A stretch of DNA of 64,000 bases from an uncultured Oscillospiraceae bacterium (GTDB taxonomy: Bacteria; Bacillota; Clostridia; Oscillospirales; Oscillospiraceae): assembly GCA_910579965.1 (NCBI GenBank), contig CAJTWF010000003.1, positions 1 through 64,000 on the forward strand. Reading direction: 5' to 3'. Of the stretch, positions 1 to 6,171 are shown one piece after another (the stretch's first letter is position 1; each line of letters opens with the position of its first letter). The notes under the pieces were generated by a model. It was not told where the DNA came from, did not search any database, and was given only the letters and a program-made list of their open reading frames with translations. The position numbers and the translations under genes are program-made.

Positions 1-67
1 TGCTTTTGGAATTTATTGGTTAACTTAATGGCATTGCTCACCGTGAGACGCATTTCCCGGCAGTGGC

Positions 68-181
68 TCAGCTTTCTCCTGGCGTTGTGGACATCAAGCG
101 GTAGAGGCCGGAGTCGCGGGGGATGGTGTTGGCAAAGGGCACCAGCGCCCCGCCAAACCGTAACAGGCCGTGGCCGGGGTC
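68..181 (-). pseudogene. C-terminal remnant of a VirB4-like conjugation ATPase
   Basis: A 37-residue minus-strand frame ends in TGA and reads through G-H-G-L-L-R-F-G-G-A-L-V-P-F and then L-Y-R-L-M-S-T-T-P-G-E. From memory, this is the pattern at the very C-terminus of VirB4/TraE-type ATPases of Firmicute conjugative elements, where a G-x-G-L...LVPF.N..P....LYRLM.T.P.E block precedes the stop. The frame is closed by a TAG just upstream (182-184) and has no start codon, so only the tail survives. It is probably a scar of an integrative conjugative element whose rest is lost or lies outside the window. The assignment rests on one short block, hence moderate confidence. Confidence 0.45.
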
Positions 182-326
182 CTATACCGCGGAAGATCTC
201 TGTCATAAGATTCAGTCATTCATGCAAAAACTACAGCATCGTCCGTCTCTTGTGTCCAGCTTTTTTCTCCAGCCGACTATTTCCTATCTTTATATGCAAA
301 AGCAATATTTCCTTGCCATATAATAA

Positions 327-364
327 CCCCCCCTGATGTACTCCTGTTTTCCTACATCAGGGGG
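327..364 (-). terminator. terminator of the pcp operon
   Basis: A 12-bp perfect stem (CCCCCTGATGTA at 329-340 paired with TACATCAGGGGG at 353-364) with a 12-nt loop lies about 60 bases past the pcp stop codon. On the minus strand it is followed by a TTATTAT stretch, consistent with a rho-independent terminator for the five-gene operon. Confidence 0.6.
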
Positions 365-424
365 TGTTTATCTATTGTCTGGTTTTACTGGTTCGGTACA
401 CTGAACACTGGGGCGCTTGTTCTG

Positions 425-1069
425 TCAATGGGTGGTGCCCATGGCCTCTCCAATATCCCGCTGGTTGGTTACGACGGCCTCAATGGCATACTCCAGCGCT
501 TTCGAAATGGTCTCCAGGGAGGCGCTGGCCATGGTGACGGCCTTGTCTACCACCTGTCCCGTGGCAAAGGGAACATGGATGAAGCCCGCCCGGATATGGG
601 GATACTTGGTAGCGGCCATGTGCAGCACGTTGTACATCACGCAGTTGCACACGTAGGTGCCTGCGGTATAGGAGATGTGACAGGGCAGGCCGTGGTCCCG
701 CACGTTCTTCACCATGGCCTTGATGGGGAGCGTGGTAAAATAGGCGCTGGGTCCATCCGGCTGGAGGGGTTCGTCTATGGGCTGCTCTCCGGCGTTGTCG
801 GGGATCCTGGCCTCCGCCAGATTAATGCCCACCCGCTCAATGGTCACGCAGGCGCGGCCTCCAGCCTGACCGACGTTAATCACCACGTCCGGGTTGTGGG
901 CCTGGATACCGGCCTCCACCGCAGGTCCGCTCTTGGAGAACACCGTAGGGATCTCCAGCTTGATGATCTCCGCTCCGGCAATGGTGTCTGGCAGGAGCTT
1001 CACCGCCTCGTAGGCGGGGTTCACGGTCTCGCCGCCAAAGGGGTCAAAACCTGTTACCAAAATTTTCAT
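425..1069 (-). CDS. pcp: pyroglutamyl-peptidase I
   Basis: This 214-residue cytoplasmic cysteine peptidase (MEROPS C15) removes N-terminal pyroglutamate (5-oxoproline) from peptides. The length is typical, and the triad is intact: Glu78 in T-I-E-R-V-G, Cys141 in A-G-T-Y-V-C-N and His165 in F-I-H-V-P. The N-terminal ILVTGFDPFGG strand is also diagnostic. The ATG overlaps the TGA of the upstream GyrI-like gene (ATGA), so the two are translationally coupled. It is the last gene of a minus-strand operon with DUF969, DUF979 and an M29-like peptidase. That context suggests the operon handles small, including pyroglutamyl-blocked, peptides. The call is secure; the role of the whole operon is inferred. 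Confidence 0.96.
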   Translation of the reverse strand: MKILVTGFDPFGGETVNPAYEAVKLLPDTIAGAEIIKLEIPTVFSKSGPAVEAGIQAHNPDVVINVGQAGGRACVTIERVGINLAEARIPDNAGEQPIDEPLQPDGPSAYFTTLPIKAMVKNVRDHGLPCHISYTAGTYVCNCVMYNVLHMAATKYPHIRAGFIHVPFATGQVVDKAVTMASASLETISKALEYAIEAVVTNQRDIGEAMGTTH

Positions 1070-1587
1070 TTCGCGTCGTCCTTTCGTTTTTGTAGTGGAA
1101 AAATCAGCTCGATTGATGGAAGGCGGATATTGCTGCGGCAGTCATAGAGTTCCATGGACTCCACGTTGTCCTTCAGCTCATATCCAGACGTGGGGAGCCA
1201 GGTCTCCATAAAATAACACTTTGCCCTGGCCACAGACAGGGTGAGGTCGTTAGGAACCTTGAACTTGATGTGAATCTCCGCGTATTCCCCCGGCTCCAGC
1301 TCAAGTACAGTGAACTCCTCTCCCTGCCCGGGGCTGTCCACCAGGTCCCCCACAAAGTAGGAAAACCGCCCCTGCTGATCCGGATTATGGAAGATCACCA
1401 TGGTGCCGCTTGGGTTGGAGCGGTTCTCCAGCTTGTCCCGCAGGCCGTAGAACCGCTTTTGCAGCTTCTGGACATCTGCTTTGTAGGTCTTTTTTTCCGT
1501 TACCATCTGAACGCCAGCCACAAAGCGGCTCTCCTCATAGGAGGCGGTATCCACGGTGATCCGCTTTTTTTGAAAGAGAGAAAACAT
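1066..1587 (-). CDS. GyrI-like small-molecule-binding protein
   Basis: A 173-residue soluble protein resembling the GyrI-like/AraC effector-binding domain. Its C-terminal half has the usual order: a P-G-E-Y-A-E-I-H strand, a Y-F-M-E-T-W-L-P-T-S-G-Y-E-L helix-turn, then E-L-Y-D and a final I-E-L-I-F-P-L strand. There is no DNA-binding domain, so it is a stand-alone ligand-binding module. Such proteins bind, or in some cases hydrolyse, small hydrophobic molecules. The start has an AAGGAGG site, and its stop overlaps the pcp start. Its role beside peptidases and a putative transporter is unknown; sensing or buffering of a ligand is a guess. Confidence 0.65.
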   Translation of the reverse strand: MFSLFQKKRITVDTASYEESRFVAGVQMVTEKKTYKADVQKLQKRFYGLRDKLENRSNPSGTMVIFHNPDQQGRFSYFVGDLVDSPGQGEEFTVLELEPGEYAEIHIKFKVPNDLTLSVARAKCYFMETWLPTSGYELKDNVESMELYDCRSNIRLPSIELIFPLQKRKDDAK

Positions 1588-1687
1588 AGGGCCCCTCCTT
1601 ATTTTACAACCTGGAGCCGCCGCCGAAGGATATCGGATGGACCGCCCCTTTGGCTTGCGGGCACTGTCCCCCTCCCCGCGTCAAGCC

Positions 1688-2656
1688 TCATACGACCGGG
1701 AATCCATCCTTCATAATCAGAATATCGTCGGCGTAGATCGTAGGGAACTGGAATACCAGGTCAAAGTGGCCCGCCGCGTCGTGAACGCCGCCCAGCGCCA
1801 GATTCCGGCCCATGCCGATGTGGAAGGTGGTGAAGGTCGACTCGTCCTCTATATAGCAGTTCCCCTTGCAGCGTGAGATCTTGTTGAGACCGATGCCCAG
1901 CTCCCCGGCCACGTAGATCCCCCGGTCTCCGAAGGAGTTCATGTAGCGCCGGAGTCCCTCGCCGGCCTCCCCGCCGATCTCCACCAGCCTGCCCTGACGG
2001 AAGGTGAGCTGGATGGGGGTCTCAGGGCGGCCCAGATAGCCCAGGGAGCCGTCCACCACAGCCCGGCCGGTGGTCACCGTCTCCTCTATTCCGATATAGA
2101 TCTCGAAGCTGGAGGAGCCGGCCTTTCCGGGCTGATCGGCCAGGCCGTTAAACAGACCGGGGGTCCGCCCCCGCTTTCCGAAGTGGAGATCCGTCCCCAG
2201 GGCCGTGGTCACGCGGACGCTCTCCGCCTGCCGCAGGGCCTCCAGCATTCCCCGTCCCGTCCGCTCCGCTTCCGCCGGGTCCATGGCCATGAAGTCCAGC
2301 GTCAGCGCCGGCGGCCCCTTTCCGTTGGAAAGAGGGAGAGAGAGAAACCGGCCGCCCCGGGACAGGACCTGCTTAACGATCCGGTTCGTCAAAATGGAAA
2401 AATTGGTTGCGCCAACGACAAGATCGTGGTGCAGAACAAAATCCGCCATGGAGTGGAGTACCTTGCCGGGGTGGGAGCGATGCTCCTGAATGGTCACCAG
2501 GGTGACCTCCGTGCCGCGCTGGTCCGCCGCGGTCCACATGGCCATGCTCTCCTCCACATGACGTTCATCAGAGAGGATCAGAACCTTTTCACCCGGCCGC
2601 ACCTTGCACCAGCGCTCCATGACAATCCCGGCCCCCTCCTCCAATGATAAGCCCAT
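1688..2656 (-). CDS. M29-family aminopeptidase-like protein (short form)
   Basis: A 322-residue protein of the aminopeptidase T/PepS (M29) superfamily, which also contains the Fe-dependent dioxygenase NicX. It keeps blocks that align with the metal ligands of M29 enzymes: I-G-I-E-E-T, V-A-G-E-L-G-I-G, F-H-I-G-M-G and A-G-H-F-D-L-V. These match E-E-I-F, G-E-V-A-L, C-H-L-A-F-G and T-H-V-D-F in the classical M29 enzyme at 54908-56131 of this window. It is about 85 residues shorter than that enzyme. Its neighbours pcp and DUF969/DUF979 favour a peptidase acting on imported peptides, but a non-peptidase reaction cannot be excluded. The ribosome-binding site is weak (AAAGG), so translation may be coupled to DUF979. 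Confidence 0.7.
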   Translation of the reverse strand: MGLSLEEGAGIVMERWCKVRPGEKVLILSDERHVEESMAMWTAADQRGTEVTLVTIQEHRSHPGKVLHSMADFVLHHDLVVGATNFSILTNRIVKQVLSRGGRFLSLPLSNGKGPPALTLDFMAMDPAEAERTGRGMLEALRQAESVRVTTALGTDLHFGKRGRTPGLFNGLADQPGKAGSSSFEIYIGIEETVTTGRAVVDGSLGYLGRPETPIQLTFRQGRLVEIGGEAGEGLRRYMNSFGDRGIYVAGELGIGLNKISRCKGNCYIEDESTFTTFHIGMGRNLALGGVHDAAGHFDLVFQFPTIYADDILIMKDGFPVV

Positions 2657-2728
2657 AGGGGGTCACAACCTTTCAGCCAGACAGACAGGGGGCCTGCGGA
2701 TGCAGCCCCCTGCCGTCTGCGTTTGGGA

Positions 2729-3685
2729 TCAGAAATTCACAGCAATAAACATATAGGCCAGCTGGAACACCAGCATACAGGCAGAGGGGATGGCCTGCAT
2801 TTTGATGATGGAGTACTTGTCCTTCACCTCCAGGTACACGCCGGGGACGATGTTGAAGTTGGCGGCCATGGGGGTCAGCAGAGTGCCGCAGTAGCCGCAG
2901 GTCATGGCCAGCGTGACCATGTACAGGGGGTTGCCGCCCAGGCTGATGACAAAGGGTACGCCCACGCCCACGGTCATGACCGTGATGGCGGCAAAGGCGT
3001 TGCCCATGATGATGGTGAAGAGCATCATGCCCAGGGCATAGGCCACAATGCCGATGTACACGTTGCCGGAGGGGATGATCTTGCCGAAGAGCACGGAGAA
3101 CGCGTCTCCTACGCCGGCCCGGGTGAACACCGCGCCCAGGCAGGAGAGCAGCAGGGGCATGATGTACACCGCGCTGGTCATATCCAGGAAGCGGCGGCCC
3201 TCCTCCAGGAAGACCATGGGCTTGTTCTCCTTGTTCCAGAGCACCAGGATGATAACGCCGAAGATGGTGGCAAAGAGGGATCCGATCAGGGAGCTCCAGC
3301 CGGGCAGGAAGATGGAGATCAGAATGGTGAACACGCCCGCGCCGAAGGCGGGAATGAAGATCTTCATGCCGATCCTCTTGAAGTTGCGCAGCTGCTCCTC
3401 CTTGGGGGCGGCCTCCAGGTTGCCCCGGCGGACCAGCTTCAGCCCGGCGGGCACGCAGATGATGGCCACAATGATGCCGCTGATGAGCGGAGGCAGCCAC
3501 TGGCCGAAGGCCACCACCACGCCCAGCAGGGACCAGAACAGGCCCGTGGGCAGATAGTACTTGTTGTCCTTCTTCATCCAGGCCCGAATGCCGCAGTAGA
3601 TGCAGAACACGCCGGAGAGGATGTACATGATCTGAACCAGCTTGGCGGAGATGGTGACCTCCGCATCCATAAAGTATGCAAACAT
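2729..3685 (-). CDS. DUF979 membrane protein, probable permease subunit
   Basis: A 318-residue very hydrophobic protein with roughly nine or ten membrane spans and conserved Gly/Pro-rich breaks (G-M-M-L-F-T-I-I-M-G-N-A-F-A near residue 225, T-C-G-Y-C-G-T-L-L-T-P-M-A-A-N near 265). It matches the DUF979 family, which is nearly always encoded beside DUF969, as here. From memory, the pair recurs next to pcp and 5-oxoprolinase genes and is suspected to transport pyroglutamate or related peptides; transport has not been proven to my knowledge. The gene has an AAGGAGG site and follows DUF969 by 18 bases. Confidence 0.85.
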   Translation of the reverse strand: MFAYFMDAEVTISAKLVQIMYILSGVFCIYCGIRAWMKKDNKYYLPTGLFWSLLGVVVAFGQWLPPLISGIIVAIICVPAGLKLVRRGNLEAAPKEEQLRNFKRIGMKIFIPAFGAGVFTILISIFLPGWSSLIGSLFATIFGVIILVLWNKENKPMVFLEEGRRFLDMTSAVYIMPLLLSCLGAVFTRAGVGDAFSVLFGKIIPSGNVYIGIVAYALGMMLFTIIMGNAFAAITVMTVGVGVPFVISLGGNPLYMVTLAMTCGYCGTLLTPMAANFNIVPGVYLEVKDKYSIIKMQAIPSACMLVFQLAYMFIAVNF

Positions 3686-3703
3686 TGATACGTCCTCCTT
3701 TCC

Positions 3704-4390
3704 TTACTTCTGGGTCTTCATGACCGCGCCGTAGCACTTCTTGCTCATGCGGGTATCCACGGCGATGGTGTAGACTGCGGCCATCAGCATGGCAAAGGCG
3801 GCCACGGGGATCTGCACCCGGACGATCTGCATCACGTCCACCTCATAGCCGATGTTGGCCAGGGTGGACTGGATGAGCAGCACCGACGCGTTGGCGGCGA
3901 AGCAGCACTGGCCGAAGAAGTTGCCCACGTTGTAGTGCATGCCGTAGAGGGCCTTCATGCACTCCTCGTGCTCCTCGGCCACAGCTCTGCCGTTGGACTC
4001 CACGATACCAACGGTCATGGGCATCAGGATGGGGCGGACATAGGCGGGGACGCTGCCGATGGGGATCTTGAAGATGATAAAGAACTCATGGGCGATGCCC
4101 CAGACAGCCATCAGCATGCCGGTGCTGAGGCCCTGAAGCTTCCGGATCAGCTCCGCGCCGGCCTCCTTCAGACCGTTGCGCTCCAGAGTGCCGGTAAGGA
4201 TCATCAGGATAATGGTAATCAGCTGGGTTCGGTTGGCAACAAAGGTCTTTCCCACGGTCTCCAGCAGTTCGCCGGGGGGGATCTGTCCGCACACCGCAGT
4301 CACAATGGTGGACACAAAGATGATTGCGATCGGCTCCAGCTTGAGCGCAAAGCCTATGACCACAACCAGGACGCCAAGTAAGCTTAACAT
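3704..4390 (-). CDS. DUF969 membrane protein, probable permease partner
   Basis: A 228-residue membrane protein of the DUF969 family with about six hydrophobic segments. It begins with an L-L-G-V-L-V-V-V-I-G-F-A-L-K-L-E-P span and contains the conserved H-E-F-F-I-I-F-K-I-P and S-N-G-R-A-V-A-E-E-H-E-E regions. The longest frame starts 15 codons upstream, but the ATG at 4388-4390 is preceded at correct spacing by AAGGAG and gives the family's normal N-terminus, so that start is used. It is the first gene of the pcp operon, behind a TTGACA promoter. With DUF979 it probably forms a two-subunit transporter; the substrate is inferred from pcp. Confidence 0.85.
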   Translation of the reverse strand: MLSLLGVLVVVIGFALKLEPIAIIFVSTIVTAVCGQIPPGELLETVGKTFVANRTQLITIILMILTGTLERNGLKEAGAELIRKLQGLSTGMLMAVWGIAHEFFIIFKIPIGSVPAYVRPILMPMTVGIVESNGRAVAEEHEECMKALYGMHYNVGNFFGQCCFAANASVLLIQSTLANIGYEVDVMQIVRVQIPVAAFAMLMAAVYTIAVDTRMSKKCYGAVMKTQK

Positions 4391-4452
4391 AACTCCACTC
4401 CTTACAAAACACAATTTGGGGATCTTTTTGTTCAAAAATAAAGCTGGTCATT

Positions 4453-4481
4453 ATTATTGCATAATTGTCATTTTTTGTCAA
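4453..4481 (-). promoter_or_regulatory. sigma-A promoter of the DUF969-pcp operon
   Basis: On the minus strand TTGACA (4476-4481) and AATAAT (4453-4458) are separated by exactly 17 bases. This places transcription start near 4446, about 55 bases before the DUF969 start codon. Confidence 0.8.
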
Positions 4482-4510
4482 TTAGACGAACTGCTCAAAG
4501 TAGGTTTTGG

Positions 4511-4554
4511 GAATTTGGTACAAAGTACCAAATTCTCTCCTGGTATCAGGAGAG
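4511..4554. promoter_or_regulatory. two adjacent palindromes upstream of the DUF969 promoter
   Basis: A perfect inverted repeat with 11-base arms (GAATTTGGTAC, 4511-4521; GTACCAAATTC, 4525-4535) and a 3-base centre is followed directly by a second (CTCTCCTG, GTAT, CAGGAGAG, 4535-4554). The first is centred about 77 bases upstream of the predicted start of transcription, an activator-like position. They lie between the promoter and the terminator of the neighbouring operon, so they are candidate regulator sites rather than a leader RNA. The cognate regulator is not identifiable here. Confidence 0.5.
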
Positions 4555-4565
4555 ACCGGAGCGCA

Positions 4566-4601
4566 AAAACGGCGGGGGATGAGCGTTGCTCATCCCCCGC
4601 C
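4566..4601 (-). terminator. terminator after the ECF S-component gene
   Basis: A 13-bp perfect stem (GGCGGGGGATGAG at 4571-4583, CTCATCCCCCGCC at 4589-4601) with a 5-base loop is followed on the minus strand by GTTTTTGC. It starts 11 bases past the stop codon at 4612. Confidence 0.85.
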
Positions 4602-4611
4602 GCAGCGCCGG

Positions 4612-5124
4612 TCAGCGGCGTCCCCCGGCCCACAGTCTTGCCAGGGCCCCCTTGCAGGGCCGGAACAGGACCAGGGCCAGCACAAAATTGCCCGCACAGT
4701 GGAGCACGTCAAAGGGAATCCCCTGGACCCACCAGCTCAGGGCGAAGGCCCAGCCCCCCACGGCCAGATACGTCAGCGCGCACAGGCCCCCGAAGCACAG
4801 CCCGAAGGCCCCCGACAGCACAGCCCACCCCAGGGGGGACTCCATCCGCCGCAGGGCGCAGGCCGCCAGGGCCAGAACCAGCCACACGTACAGGTAGCAG
4901 GCGGACCACAGGCCAAAGCCCCACAGGGCGTACTCCAGCAGCACATAGGCGTAGATGGGCAGCAGGGCCCTCAGCCCCAGCACCGCCGCGTAGACCATAA
5001 TCAGCAGGGACACCGGCTCGATGTTGGGCAGCCACGCCATAGCCAGCTTGCTCCCCAGGAGCAGCGCCGTCAGCAGGCCCAGCACCGCCGTGTCCCGGGC
5101 GTAATTTCTCCCCCTAATAGGCAT
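4612..5124 (-). CDS. ECF transporter S component (substrate unknown)
   Basis: A 170-residue integral membrane protein with about six closely spaced hydrophobic segments, the size and shape of substrate-binding S components of energy-coupling-factor transporters. It starts with a Tyr-Ala-Arg-Asp-containing segment before the first span and carries L-P-N-I-E-P-V-S at the end of helix 1, both typical of S proteins. No EcfA/EcfT genes are in the window, so it would share a group II module encoded elsewhere. Its ATG lies inside the end of the DUF4430 gene (11-base overlap). DUF4430 proteins resemble the C-terminal domain of cobalamin carriers and may deliver the ligand. The specificity cannot be read from the sequence. 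Confidence 0.75.
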   Translation of the reverse strand: MPIRGRNYARDTAVLGLLTALLLGSKLAMAWLPNIEPVSLLIMVYAAVLGLRALLPIYAYVLLEYALWGFGLWSACYLYVWLVLALAACALRRMESPLGWAVLSGAFGLCFGGLCALTYLAVGGWAFALSWWVQGIPFDVLHCAGNFVLALVLFRPCKGALARLWAGGRR

Positions 5125-5533
5125 CGTAGCCCACGGTGAGGGTCAGCTCGTAGCGCTCCCCGTCGGCAATGGGGGTGGCGTCCGCACCGGTGTTTACCAT
5201 CTCGCCGCTTTTTGTCACTTTCCACCACTCCTGGGCCCCCTCGTCGGCCGTCTCGCCGTCGGCGGTGAGGATATACAGGCCATAGGGCCCCTGGTTGTCC
5301 TCCACCACCCCGCCGGAGACCAGGGCCGGGCCCAGATACTCCTCCGCCGTGGTCAGCGCAAAGTTCCGGCTGGAGCCGTCGCCGTGGACCACCTCCACGG
5401 TGATCCGCTTCTCTCCCGCCGAACCGCCGGGGGACGCCAGCTGCCATACCAGCAGCAGCACCGCCGCCGCGGCGGCCAGGCAGACGGCCGCGGTCACAAT
5501 TTTTCCATAGTTCCTCTTCTGTTCGCTCATCAT
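5114..5533 (-). CDS. membrane-anchored DUF4430 protein
   Basis: A 139-residue protein with one N-terminal membrane segment (about residues 11-31) and an extracellular DUF4430 domain from about residue 43 to the end. It includes E-E-Y-L-G-P-A-L, G-P-Y-G-L-Y-I-L, W-W-K-V-T-K-S-G-E and an I-A-D-G-E-R-Y-E-L-T terminus. DUF4430 resembles the transcobalamin C-terminal beta domain. There is no lipobox cysteine, so it is probably held by the uncleaved membrane helix. The start was chosen because GAGGGAG lies just upstream; two ATG codons stand in tandem and either could be used. The ECF S-component gene overlaps its end, supporting a substrate-capture role. The longer frame reaching 5965 is a shadow of the phosphoesterase gene. 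Confidence 0.8.
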   Translation of the reverse strand: MMSEQKRNYGKIVTAAVCLAAAAAVLLLVWQLASPGGSAGEKRITVEVVHGDGSSRNFALTTAEEYLGPALVSGGVVEDNQGPYGLYILTADGETADEGAQEWWKVTKSGEMVNTGADATPIADGERYELTLTVGYDAY

Positions 5534-5547
5534 GCTCTCTCCCTCGT

Positions 5548-6171
5548 CTATTTCCGGTCCCTCCGGCCCAGCAGGCCGTCGGGAATATCCAGGATATACC
5601 GCTCGTAGGCGTTGATAATGGTGGTCTCCCCCCGCTGGTGGACCCGGGGCAGGTCCGCGCCGTAGCTCATGTGGACGTGTCCGTGGACCATGTACATGGG
5701 CTTGTACCGATCCAGAAGGGACAGCAGGCACTCGAAGCCCCGGTGGGCGTAGTCCTCCCCGTCGCCGTAGCCCTGGGCCGGGGAGTGGGTGACCACCAGA
5801 TCCACGCCCCCGGCCCGCCAGAGCTGGAAGCGGAGCTTCCGGATCCGCCGGGCCATCTGGCGCTCGGTGTACTGGTGGGGGCCGCCGCTGTACTGGATGC
5901 TTCCCCCCAGGCCCAGAATGCGAAGGCCGTTCACCGTCACCAGCTTGTCCTCGATGCAGTCGCACCCCTCGGGGGGGCGCATTTCGTAGGTCCTGTCGTG
6001 GTTCCCATGGACGTAGAGCACCCGCGCCCGGCCCATGGTCACCAGAAAGGACAGGTAGTTGGCCTTCAGGTCCCCGCAGGAAATAATCAGGTCAATTCCG
6101 TCCAGCCGTCCGGGCTGGTAGTAGTCCCAGTAGTATGGGCTCTCCTTGTCGGAGACCAGAAGGATTTTCAC
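5548..6171 (-). CDS. cytoplasmic metallophosphoesterase
   Basis: A 207-residue calcineurin-like phosphoesterase without signal peptide. Metal-site motifs are S-C-G-D-L near residue 33, the Y-V-H-G-N-H-D block near 55, V-T-H-S-P near 130 and M-V-H-G-H-V-H near 160. The usual first motif D-x-H is replaced by S-D-K-E-S, an oddity worth noting because that His normally ligates metal. The start is a GTG with AAGGAGG about ten bases upstream; it overlaps the stop of the BMP gene (GTGA), so the two are coupled. A nucleotide-type substrate is possible given the BMP neighbour, but this is inference. Confidence 0.8.
   Translation of the reverse strand: MKILLVSDKESPYYWDYYQPGRLDGIDLIISCGDLKANYLSFLVTMGRARVLYVHGNHDRTYEMRPPEGCDCIEDKLVTVNGLRILGLGGSIQYSGGPHQYTERQMARRIRKLRFQLWRAGGVDLVVTHSPAQGYGDGEDYAHRGFECLLSLLDRYKPMYMVHGHVHMSYGADLPRVHQRGETTIINAYERYILDIPDGLLGRRDRK

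Larger units (their letters stand above)
1..424. other. left-edge region without an intact gene
   Basis: No intact gene is visible between the left edge and the pcp stop codon. The stretch holds a short degenerate conjugation-ATPase remnant on the minus strand (68-181), then sequence without recognisable coding content, then a strong hairpin (327-364) just downstream of pcp. The plus-strand open frame covering 16-336 has no ribosome-binding site, is rich in Arg, Trp and Pro in its first half and resembles nothing known, so it is not called as a gene. Confidence 0.5.

Noticed and set aside
16..336. Plus-strand 106-codon frame at the left edge
   Set aside because: No ribosome-binding site, and the opposite strand carries the conjugation-ATPase remnant.
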